From positions 1 to 21,538 of the forward strand of contig CAAGGZ010000093.1 in assembly GCA_900769545.1 (NCBI GenBank): DNA of 21,538 nucleotides, in the 5' to 3' direction. Both the position numbers and the translations under genes were made by a program. Positions 6,931-14,366 of this stretch are shown here, in pieces. Source of the DNA: Clostridia bacterium. GTDB lineage: Bacteria; Bacillota; Clostridia; Christensenellales; Borkfalkiaceae. A model generated the notes under the pieces. The model was not told where the DNA came from and ran no database searches. It saw only the letters and a program-made list of their open reading frames with translations. Positions within the stretch are counted from its first letter, which is position 1. Each line of letters opens with the position of its first letter.

Positions 6931-9084
6931 TCAATATCCCTCTGTCCAGGCTTGTTTGACAACAATCTGGCACTCTATAACGCTATTGCCAATTTGCGCA
7001 ATCACGGTCGCTGTCCCTTCTTTCAATGCCGTTATACAACCGTTTTCATCAACTGCAACAATCCCATCTTCGTATGTTTTCCAAATCGCAACGTACCCTT
7101 TATTCCCTGTAAGATTCAATTGATACGTAGCCCCTTCCTCGATTGTGATACTACTTTCCATTGAAATGGTTTCATCACGCAAAGCTGTATCCACATATGT
7201 ATACAGCACATCTTCCGTATAACCATCCTGAATGGCATACGCCGAAACTTGCGCAAGGGAACGTTCTATCGGTGCCGAATAATAATATACGCCATTCAAA
7301 TATACATAACTACGCGCAACAATTACCTTATCGTAATGTTCCGCAGGAATATCCGTCAAGACAGCATTAAAATACGCATACCCTTCCTCATAAGTTTGGG
7401 GATAATTTTCTTTCACGCTGTCCGTTGCCCACTTCGTTTGCGGAATATCTCGTACGGTTTCCGTTTCCACTGTTAACACTCTGTCGCCCAATGTCGATTT
7501 CGGGATTACCAATGTACCAAAGCTTGCGCCTTGCGCAATCAAAGCTTCGGATACTTTCGATTGAAAACGCAACCCTGCGGGTTCAGATAAGCGCACACTG
7601 CCACCCAGTACTGTAGGTGCCTCTACAATGAAAAATTCTTTTTCAACGCGTACCTGCCCCACCTCTACGTAGGATTTTGCTATACCGGGGAGCATGTTAT
7701 CTTGATAAGAAACGTTTGGAATATCATACTGCCATTCAGCGTCACAGCGAACACTAACGGGCGCAACGTTATCTCCTGTATATTGCAACGCGCCGTTATC
7801 TATGCAAATTGTTGCTTGCGCAGAAAACTCCGTATGAACCGCACAAGTCTGCGTAATCGCATCGCCCGTTACCTCGTAGGTATAATAATGGTACGTATCC
7901 GCCGCCGAAGTACTGCCCATTATGAAACTTGCCCCCAAATCTTGTCCGCCTACTTTATCTTTATATTTACTGTACGCGGTCGCGCTTGCATACACAATTT
8001 GAGAATCTTCCACATCTCCTCTATAACGCGAACGAGCATAAATGCCTTTATCCGAATTGGACGAAGTATAGCTAACGTTTACATCTCCCAAGGTAAGCAC
8101 AATCCCATCGCTAACCTTATAGCTTGTCTCATCATTATACGAACCGCCATAAACACGACGAGTAACTTCACCGCCCAAAAGGCGCAAATCCACACAACCT
8201 GTCAAATTTGCACGTTCACTGCCGCCAAATACTTGTTCGAATTGTCCGCCCGTAACCTTCGTATTGGCATCGCAATGCATATCCGCATTTCTGCCTGCGC
8301 CGTACATACTCATAGAAGAGCCGCCCTCGACAGTTAGGTTTGTACTGCCGCCAATCGTCCCTCCGTCGTTAGAACCACCGAACAAATGCACCGCCTTTGC
8401 ATTGCCGCCAAACGTGAAATAGGTACTACCTGTAATCGTATCATTGTAACCGCCACCGAAGAAATATTGCAAGCCGTCATGATTAAACGCATCGATATTT
8501 GCATTGACCGTTCCGCCTACCGTGAGGTAAGTATCGCCATCAACAGTTCCGCGCAAGCTACCGCCGTACACGCATCTATATGCACCCGAAAGTAAGGTTA
8601 AACTCGTACCTGGTACCGTCGTTCCGTCCGCGCCGCCGCCATAAACGTCCACCGCATTACTTAACGAAACGCCCTCACCCATCACGACCGTGTATCCATT
8701 TGCGCAAATATATTCTTCCGCATTTACTTTCAAACCGATATTGGTAAACGTCACGTTATCGTAAATTTGCAGCGAGCTAAATCCCGTTGCATCTAAATTT
8801 CCGCCGGTAATGGTCACCGTTTTTTTATGTTCCGTCCATTCCGTAAGCGCAACTGTATCTTGTAATACAATCGTCCCGCCGTCCACTACCTTTTCCAAGG
8901 CACGTTCTAAGGTGCGGTAAGGCGCGTTTTCCGTTCCTTTCCCGTAATCCTTGCCCGTGGACTTTACGTAAACGGTCGAAGTCTCCGCCGTCACGGTCAA
9001 GGCTTTCGCGCCGCCCCAGACGGCAAAAGCCATCAAGGTCGTCAAAGATAAAAGAAAAGCTTTACGTACAATATACCTTTTCAT
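6931..9084 (-). CDS. Secreted beta-helix repeat protein with Big_2 domain
   Basis: A 717-residue exported protein of unknown function. A signal peptide (about residues 1-33) is followed by VYVKSTGKDYGKGT...PYRTLERAL, a DUF1565/pectin-lyase-like N-cap seen in parallel beta-helix proteins. A run of YGG/FGG repeats follows at about 26-residue spacing (148-318). Residues of about 494-620 form a domain with a GLRFQ...LVIP core that also occurs in the 552-residue protein at 19854. A bacterial Ig-like Big_2 domain (about 638-710) precedes a short tail, QAWTEGY. There is no LPXTG motif, membrane helix or lipobox, so how it is retained is unclear. It starts 12 bases after the small gene at 9097-9216, with a GAGAGG ribosome site. 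It may bind or cleave a polysaccharide, but no catalytic residues could be identified. Confidence 0.85.
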   Translation of the reverse strand: MKRYIVRKAFLLSLTTLMAFAVWGGAKALTVTAETSTVYVKSTGKDYGKGTENAPYRTLERALEKVVDGGTIVLQDTVALTEWTEHKKTVTITGGNLDATGFSSLQIYDNVTFTNIGLKVNAEEYICANGYTVVMGEGVSLSNAVDVYGGGADGTTVPGTSLTLLSGAYRCVYGGSLRGTVDGDTYLTVGGTVNANIDAFNHDGLQYFFGGGYNDTITGSTYFTFGGNAKAVHLFGGSNDGGTIGGSTNLTVEGGSSMSMYGAGRNADMHCDANTKVTGGQFEQVFGGSERANLTGCVDLRLLGGEVTRRVYGGSYNDETSYKVSDGIVLTLGDVNVSYTSSNSDKGIYARSRYRGDVEDSQIVYASATAYSKYKDKVGGQDLGASFIMGSTSAADTYHYYTYEVTGDAITQTCAVHTEFSAQATICIDNGALQYTGDNVAPVSVRCDAEWQYDIPNVSYQDNMLPGIAKSYVEVGQVRVEKEFFIVEAPTVLGGSVRLSEPAGLRFQSKVSEALIAQGASFGTLVIPKSTLGDRVLTVETETVRDIPQTKWATDSVKENYPQTYEEGYAYFNAVLTDIPAEHYDKVIVARSYVYLNGVYYYSAPIERSLAQVSAYAIQDGYTEDVLYTYVDTALRDETISMESSITIEEGATYQLNLTGNKGYVAIWKTYEDGIVAVDENGCITALKEGTATVIAQIGNSVIECQIVVKQAWTEGY
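8131..8646 (-). repeat. YGG/FGG beta-helix repeat array inside the 717-residue protein
   Basis: Residues of about 147-318 contain seven units marked by [YF]GG or YGA, at residues 148, 173, 209, 235, 260, 286 and 312. The spacing is 25-26 residues, except for one 36-residue unit. Each unit alternates a short T-x-L-T-V strand segment with a glycine turn, as expected for coils of a right-handed parallel beta-helix. At DNA level the units have diverged, so this is an old protein repeat rather than a recent tandem duplication. Confidence 0.7.
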
Positions 9085-9096
9085 ACATTTCCTCTC

Positions 9097-9216
9097 TTAA
9101 AACCAATCACTGTTCCAATCGCCAAAATCGTCAGCATTTTCATTTGATGAATTTGTAATAATATCCTTTTCAAGGAAAAAGATAACTTTCACGTCTATCA
9201 GCTCATACTCTTTCAT
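9097..9216 (-). CDS. Small MKEY/DIIT-family peptide, copy A
   Basis: A 39-codon gene beginning MKEYELIDVKVI, with a short hydrophobic run FFLE, a KDIITNSS core (17-24), and an acidic tail ending FGDWNSDWF. A strong AGAGGAAAA ribosome site precedes the ATG. The gene starts 9 bases after the GH37 gene and ends 12 bases before the 717-residue protein, whose ribosome site begins at its stop codon. It aligns without gaps with the small gene at 19704-19835 over 24 residues, sharing positions 1-4 (MKEY), Ile12, Asp18, Ile20, Thr21 and Ser23. That conserved pattern, the ribosome site and the matching context argue for a real gene. Its function is unknown. It has no signal peptide, no cysteine and no membrane span long enough to be certain. 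Peptide signal, modified-peptide precursor and cell-surface accessory are all open. Confidence 0.75.
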   Translation of the reverse strand: MKEYELIDVKVIFFLEKDIITNSSNENADDFGDWNSDWF

Positions 9217-9225
9217 ATTTTCCTC

Positions 9226-10434
9226 TTATACAAGTTCCTCTATCGCATTTTTACATACAATATAAACGCCTGCCGTCCACCCCAACATATCGGGCGTTCC
9301 ATATTCGGACGCGTGATCCAATTCGCCATTTTCAGCATTATACTTTTCCCAAAGCTTGCCCGTCTGCGCAAATAACTTATCCGTTGCCTCTACATACTTC
9401 TTGGCAATACGCCATGCATCTTCCGTCAACGATAAACGTTTTGCAGCGGCAAAAGCGACAAAATTCAACGGTGCCCAACTATTCGGCGAGGACCATTGAT
9501 AACAGTTTTCCTGCGAGTCGCAAGCCACCACCCCAAAACGGCGTTCCAAAGAACCCAAAGCCTTTTGAAAGCCTACTATATCGTTGTCAAACCCTACGAA
9601 ATAAGGAAAAAGCGAGGCGCATGACAGCGTTTCGCAACAACAATCTTCTGCTGCGTTATAATCAAAATAGATCCCTTCTTTACGCATCAGTGTACGAATT
9701 TTACCTGCTCTTTCTTGGGCGGTATTCGCGTAAAATTGAGACTTTTGCTCATCGCCTAAACGCTCCGCCCATGCCGACAATAACGTTTCGTCTTTATACA
9801 GCAAACAATTCAAATCGATGGGATTGCAAACGCTACACTGTAAGTCAAATCGAGGCGAAAAATCCCAACCCGACTCACACTCACACAAAATATTACGCGC
9901 ATTTTCTACCGTATAAGCAACTTTTTTACCCGTACGCTTTCGATAGCCTGTAACGTGCAATTTTCGCGCCAACTCACTTTCGGGTAAATCACAGCCATAG
10001 CTGTTCAAACCATTGGATGAAATACGCTTTGTATTCCAAAATGCCAATTCCAACTCTAAGCCATCAAACGCTTCTTGCAAGGAAAGGGCGTTGGGCACCT
10101 TTTGTAAAATATCCTCCAACATCAATCCCAAAAAGGGAGGTTGTGAACGACTCAAATAATCCATTCGGTTTCCGTTGGGAATTTTCCCGTAATTGGTTAA
10201 CAAATACAAGAAATTTTTTACGTTATTTACCGCCTGTTCCCATCTGCCAATTTCCAGCAGGCCTTTGTTTGTAAAGTATGTATCCCAATAATACATTTCC
10301 TGAAAAATGCCTTCTATACAAGGACTTGTAAAAGGATACGGCAAACCAATCAAGGACTTTTTTCCCTTGGGCCTTTTTGTATATACTCTACTCGTCTTAT
10401 CGATATTTTCACAAATAAATTGATAGGTCGTCAT
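9226..10434 (-). CDS. GH37-family glycosidase (trehalase-like), cytoplasmic
   Basis: A 402-residue (alpha/alpha)6-barrel glycosidase of the GH37 trehalase family. It matches the family in order: FQEMYYWDTYF (44-54), YGKIPNGNR (82-90), YLSRSQPP (93-100) and ESGWDFSPRF (187-196), whose Asp191 is the expected catalytic acid. It also has QWSSPNSWAP (313-322) and EYGTPDMLGWTAGV (377-390), with Glu377 as the expected base. GH37 enzymes hydrolyse alpha,alpha-trehalose. This one is shorter than usual (about 500-550 residues) and lacks the Gly-rich GGGGEY and DGFGW forms of the last motif, so its substrate may differ. There is no signal peptide. It begins 9 bases after the DUF4965 gene with a good AGGAG site, which suggests both act on the same imported sugar. 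Confidence 0.82.
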   Translation of the reverse strand: MTTYQFICENIDKTSRVYTKRPKGKKSLIGLPYPFTSPCIEGIFQEMYYWDTYFTNKGLLEIGRWEQAVNNVKNFLYLLTNYGKIPNGNRMDYLSRSQPPFLGLMLEDILQKVPNALSLQEAFDGLELELAFWNTKRISSNGLNSYGCDLPESELARKLHVTGYRKRTGKKVAYTVENARNILCECESGWDFSPRFDLQCSVCNPIDLNCLLYKDETLLSAWAERLGDEQKSQFYANTAQERAGKIRTLMRKEGIYFDYNAAEDCCCETLSCASLFPYFVGFDNDIVGFQKALGSLERRFGVVACDSQENCYQWSSPNSWAPLNFVAFAAAKRLSLTEDAWRIAKKYVEATDKLFAQTGKLWEKYNAENGELDHASEYGTPDMLGWTAGVYIVCKNAIEELV

Positions 10435-10443
10435 GACACGCTC

Positions 10444-12456
10444 CTAAATCAATAAAATAAAGCAACCGCCCTGCACAGTACGCGCTCTAAATTCGTGGTG
10501 AACACCGTCCTGTGTTTCATACCAATCCCCAAAAGGAATACGATCTGGGGACGTTTTCAAATAATCGTTCACCATATCAATAATCACCTTGCGTTTTTGA
10601 ATATCGCTGGTCAAACGAGCTATCCAAAACAGCCAATCGTTTTTGGTGTACATCTTACGGTTATCCAAAGGCGTACCGTAGCGTTCTGCCTTGGAAAGAT
10701 AATAATCCACTTCCTTTTCAAACAACGCACGATCAAATAAATTTAATCCAAGGATTTTATCAAAGGCGAAATTATACTTCAACCCAAACGTATCATCCCC
10801 TGAATCCCAGGTCAACGGTAAGTGTGTTTTCCCCTCTGCAAAGTTGGAAATCTCCGCTGCAAACGTTTCAGCAATTTTACGGTATTCTTGAGCTGTTTCG
10901 TTCTCATCGCCTTCAAATAACAGCTGTGCGTACGAAGCAATGCCCACTGTCGCTTTAATCGCCAAGTTGATATTATTTTCAAGATGCCCTGCAAAATCGT
11001 CCGTACAAAGTTGATTACCAGGCTTTAAGCCGTATTTCACAAGATATTTCACCCATTTTGCGCACAAGTCCTTGTTGCGTTCAAAGAAAGAAATATCTTT
11101 ATCCGCTTGGTATGCCGCTAAAAACATAATCAGCATATTCGCGCATTCTTCCACAGGCATCTGCATCTTAAATTCGTACGGCTGATAATTTTCAGGCAAC
11201 ATGTAGAAAGGTAAATGTGTCTTCACCTTCGACCAAAAACCGCCTTCGCCATACTTTGCGTGATATTTATTCTTCAACTGCCAAATGGCGTAAATTTGCC
11301 CACCGCAAATAGGATACGTACCCACGTCGTGCGGAGAAAAATCATACGACCAAACGGGCATACGCGCAAAATCCAAAATCGGACGCATCATACCCTTTAC
11401 CAATTCGGGATTATACAATAAATACAAGGGCATGGAAGGATATGAAATATCTACCGTACCGATACAACCATTAGAGCCACATTCCTTGGATAACCATAAA
11501 ACGTTACCTTGACCGTCTCTCACTAATTTATGCCCTGCAATACTTTGACGCAACGAAGCAAATAAAACATTTTGATATGCTTTGCCATATAATGTAGTCC
11601 GCGCAATCAAATCGCCTTCAAATGCCTTTAATGTTTGCTCGCATGCCGCACGATTACACCACATCTCCGTCAACGCATCAATAATGGTATGATTTTCCAA
11701 ATAGTATCCTTTGCGATAGTCACCGAAATATTCGATGGAAATTCGGTCATCGTATCCAAGTAAAATGGCCCCCTTGCAGGCTTTGTTGATTGCGCCTATG
11801 TATTTCTCGTCGCCTTCCGCTTCAAATGCACGGTAACCATTGGACAAAAACGCAAATAATTCTTGTTCGTCCAATAGCCACGCTTCTTCGCCCGCCAAGT
11901 AGAAATATCCCCAATCCGCGCCAACCAAATCACCCGCTACGGACAATGGCATTTGACGAACCAATCCCACAAAAGCACTTTCAAAACCATTCAATTGCAA
12001 GACACCGCCCCGCACCCGTTTATCAAACGTTTCAGGAATATCATTGTAAGAAATATTTCTATTGACGAACATAGATATTTCTGCGGTGGGATCCCCCACC
12101 ACTTCATATTCCATATAACATACTGGCATGGAGAGCAATTCTAAATCCGTCAAAGGCAACGGCGATACAAAACGCAGTTTCAACGTCGTCTTACCACACA
12201 AAAATTCATAATCGGTTGAAAACGCCGTTACGCTGATATTCTTTTGTATTGCTTTCTTTACGTTAAACGGTAAAAATTTATCCGCGCTACCCATAAAACA
12301 ATAGGTTTCACCCTTTGTCTTCAAAAAAGCGCACATGGGTTTCGCTTCCCCATACCAAGTTTCCACGTTCTGCGCATTTAATTCTTCCGTAGCCATCCAA
12401 ATCGAGAAGTTAGGATCTTTCACAAACAAAGGATAGCTAGGTAATATACGTTCCAT
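10444..12456 (-). CDS. DUF4965/glutaminase-A-like protein (DUF4964-DUF5127-DUF4965-DUF1793), cytoplasmic
   Basis: A 670-residue protein with the architecture of the fungal glutaminase A family and its many bacterial relatives. The N-terminal PLFVKDPNFSIW (9-20) matches the DUF4964/DUF5127 start. AGHKLVRDGQGNVLWLSKE (307-325), SNGCIGTVDISYP (328-340), LLYNPELVKGMMRPILDFA (346-364), PHDVGTYP (375-382), MPVEECANMLIM (433-444) and QLCTDDFAGHLENNINLAIK (482-501) are the conserved core. Fungal members are called glutaminases. Bacterial members often lie in carbohydrate clusters, as here, and a glycosidase role is more likely by context. The catalytic residues are not settled. No signal peptide is present, which is unusual for a family often exported. 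The gene follows the permease gene by 16 bases, with a GGAG ribosome site. Confidence 0.85.
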   Translation of the reverse strand: MERILPSYPLFVKDPNFSIWMATEELNAQNVETWYGEAKPMCAFLKTKGETYCFMGSADKFLPFNVKKAIQKNISVTAFSTDYEFLCGKTTLKLRFVSPLPLTDLELLSMPVCYMEYEVVGDPTAEISMFVNRNISYNDIPETFDKRVRGGVLQLNGFESAFVGLVRQMPLSVAGDLVGADWGYFYLAGEEAWLLDEQELFAFLSNGYRAFEAEGDEKYIGAINKACKGAILLGYDDRISIEYFGDYRKGYYLENHTIIDALTEMWCNRAACEQTLKAFEGDLIARTTLYGKAYQNVLFASLRQSIAGHKLVRDGQGNVLWLSKECGSNGCIGTVDISYPSMPLYLLYNPELVKGMMRPILDFARMPVWSYDFSPHDVGTYPICGGQIYAIWQLKNKYHAKYGEGGFWSKVKTHLPFYMLPENYQPYEFKMQMPVEECANMLIMFLAAYQADKDISFFERNKDLCAKWVKYLVKYGLKPGNQLCTDDFAGHLENNINLAIKATVGIASYAQLLFEGDENETAQEYRKIAETFAAEISNFAEGKTHLPLTWDSGDDTFGLKYNFAFDKILGLNLFDRALFEKEVDYYLSKAERYGTPLDNRKMYTKNDWLFWIARLTSDIQKRKVIIDMVNDYLKTSPDRIPFGDWYETQDGVHHEFRARTVQGGCFILLI

Positions 12457-12472
12457 ATTCTCACTCCTTAAA

Positions 12473-13402
12473 TTAACCCTTTACCGAGCCGACCATTACG
12501 CCTTGGGTAAAGTATTTCTGCAATACGGGATAAATCGCCAAAATCGGTGCCAAAGCAATTACCGTCATTGCCGCATTTAAGCCTTCGCCGTAGGTCTTCA
12601 TAGTATCATAACTTCCTTTCCATCTATCTGCCGACATTTCGCCAGGATTCAGCGATTGACGTACCAACAATGCCAAAGGATATAATTCAATATCCTGCAA
12701 GAAAATGGAAGGCCAATACCACTCATTCCAAGTCCCTACCATATAGAACAACGCGATCGTTGCCAAACCTGCCTTAGACAACGGCAACACGAACTGCACC
12801 AAAATACGTATATCGCTTGCACCGTCAATGCGACAAGATTCAATAACGCTTTCAGGGATTGCGCTGAAAAAATTTCGAAGAACAATCATATTGTACCCGC
12901 TTAAACCAAACGGAATAATCAACGCCCACAAAGTATTCAAACCCGTCGTAGCCCTTACCGTTAAATAGAACGGCAAAAGTCCGCCGCCGAAGAACATCGG
13001 AATTACGAACAAGGTAAATATAACACGGATTCCCGGTACGTCTTTGCGGGTAAAGGCATACGCCGCCAAGGAAGTCAACGTCATTTGGTATAAGGTTTTT
13101 GCCACCACCAAAAATATAGAATTGCCAAACGCCTGCGGAATGTACCCTGCAAGCAGGTTTGCCTTATAATTTTCAAAGTGGAAATTCTTGGGAATAACCA
13201 ACAACGTCGAGCTCATCCAATCGGCTTCCGTCGAGAATGAAAGCAATAAAACATACGCCAACGGAAAGAAGCAAAGAATGGAGAATATCCCTAAAACCCC
13301 GTAAACCACTACGTTGTATACCGTCAGTTTTTTCTTCTTGCGTAATTTGACGGGTTTCTCGTTATTGATAGGCGTTTTTGCTCGCAATGTCTTTTCACTC
13401 AT
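12473..13402 (-). CDS. Sugar ABC transporter permease, LplC/YtcP type
   Basis: A 309-residue inner-membrane subunit of a CUT1 (carbohydrate uptake, family 1) importer. After a basic N-terminus (residues 1-25) there are about six hydrophobic segments. The cytoplasmic EAA loop that contacts the ATPase reads ESCRIDGAS (188-196), close to the usual EAARIDGAS. It ends in YFTQGVMVGSVKG, a typical LplC/YtcP C-terminus. It pairs with the permease at 13417, from which it is separated by 14 bases, and has a strong GGAGGGG ribosome site. The substrate cannot be read from sequence. Neighbouring hydrolases suggest an oligosaccharide. Confidence 0.92.
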   Translation of the reverse strand: MSEKTLRAKTPINNEKPVKLRKKKKLTVYNVVVYGVLGIFSILCFFPLAYVLLLSFSTEADWMSSTLLVIPKNFHFENYKANLLAGYIPQAFGNSIFLVVAKTLYQMTLTSLAAYAFTRKDVPGIRVIFTLFVIPMFFGGGLLPFYLTVRATTGLNTLWALIIPFGLSGYNMIVLRNFFSAIPESVIESCRIDGASDIRILVQFVLPLSKAGLATIALFYMVGTWNEWYWPSIFLQDIELYPLALLVRQSLNPGEMSADRWKGSYDTMKTYGEGLNAAMTVIALAPILAIYPVLQKYFTQGVMVGSVKG

Positions 13403-13416
13403 AACTATCCCCTCCC

Positions 13417-14358
13417 TTAATTATCGAAGGCATACATACTGTAGCCCGTTATCTTCTTGGTGACAATATTACCTATAATCATCAAGATAAAGTTTATACC
13501 CATCTTAAACATACCCATTGCAGCCGAAAGTTCCCATTCGCCCGACTTCAAGAACGTCTTATAGGCAATGGTATCAATGATTTCTGCAACGCTTTCTGTG
13601 GCTGGATTGTACAAGTTATAAATCGAGTCAAACCCTGCTTCCATGATACTTGCCAACGCCAAGACAAACTGCATAGCAACAGTAGGCAAAATGGAAGGAA
13701 TGGTGATATACCATATACGTTTGAAGTGTCCGCAGCCATCAATTTCCGCAGCCTCGTACATAGTACCGTCAATCGCCATAATGCTCGCAAGATAAATAAT
13801 CGATCCCCAACCTGCACCTTTCAAAATTTCGGCACACAATAAAATGGGTATGAATAAATCAGGCTCGTACATAAACGATACCTTTTCAAGCCCCCAAGAC
13901 TCTAACATCAAGTTTAATGCGCCCGTTTCAGGGGACAAAAAGCTTTTGATAATACCCGATAATACTACCCAAGAAATGAAATGCGGCAAATAAGTAAGCG
14001 TTTGTACCACGCGTCTATATCCAGTTGCCCGTACTTCATTGATAAGTAACGCCAAAATCAACGGCATAGGAAACAGCACGACCAACTTTGTAATACTAAT
14101 CGTAAGAGTATTTTTCAAAGCGCTTAAATAGCGAGGGTCAGAGAACATAAACTCGAAATGTTCCCAACCAACCCACTCACTGCCCCAAATACCTTTTGCA
14201 GCGGAATAATCCTTCCACGCCAAAATAATACCGTACATCGGCACGTAAGAATAAACAAACAGCCATATCAAAACAGGCAAAATCAAGAAATACACCTGTT
14301 TGTTTATTTTAATTCTATGCCATAATATTCTTCTTTTTCTTGCTTTTTCGCTTTCCAT
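13417..14358 (-). CDS. Sugar ABC transporter permease, LplB type
   Basis: A 313-residue membrane subunit, partner of the LplC-type permease, in the same CUT1 importer. The first membrane helix (about 21-40) is followed by YVPMYGIILAWKDY, characteristic of LplB-like proteins. The EAA loop is EAAEIDGCGHFKRIW (202-216). The C-terminus ends GYSMYAFDN. It lies 8 bases after the beta-helix lipoprotein gene and 14 bases before the second permease, so the three are surely co-transcribed. Its AAGG ribosome site is weaker than those of its neighbours. No ATP-binding subunit is encoded in the window, as is usual for importers that share an MsmX-type ATPase. Confidence 0.92.
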   Translation of the reverse strand: MESEKARKRRILWHRIKINKQVYFLILPVLIWLFVYSYVPMYGIILAWKDYSAAKGIWGSEWVGWEHFEFMFSDPRYLSALKNTLTISITKLVVLFPMPLILALLINEVRATGYRRVVQTLTYLPHFISWVVLSGIIKSFLSPETGALNLMLESWGLEKVSFMYEPDLFIPILLCAEILKGAGWGSIIYLASIMAIDGTMYEAAEIDGCGHFKRIWYITIPSILPTVAMQFVLALASIMEAGFDSIYNLYNPATESVAEIIDTIAYKTFLKSGEWELSAAMGMFKMGINFILMIIGNIVTKKITGYSMYAFDN

Positions 14359-14366
14359 AATAAACC

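Noticed and set aside
6915..6950. GGACA/TGTCC hairpin at the end of the 717-residue gene as a terminator
   Set aside because: The stem is short and interrupted and lacks a U-run.
7702..8337. Plus-strand open frame of 211 codons opposite the 717-residue protein
   Set aside because: It lies antisense to the repeat array of a well-supported secreted protein; its Ile/Arg/Thr-rich composition is typical of an antisense shadow.
9097..9216. Small gene as a Trp-codon attenuation leader
   Set aside because: It has Trp codons near its end, but no terminator or antiterminator hairpins follow and the downstream gene is unrelated to tryptophan.
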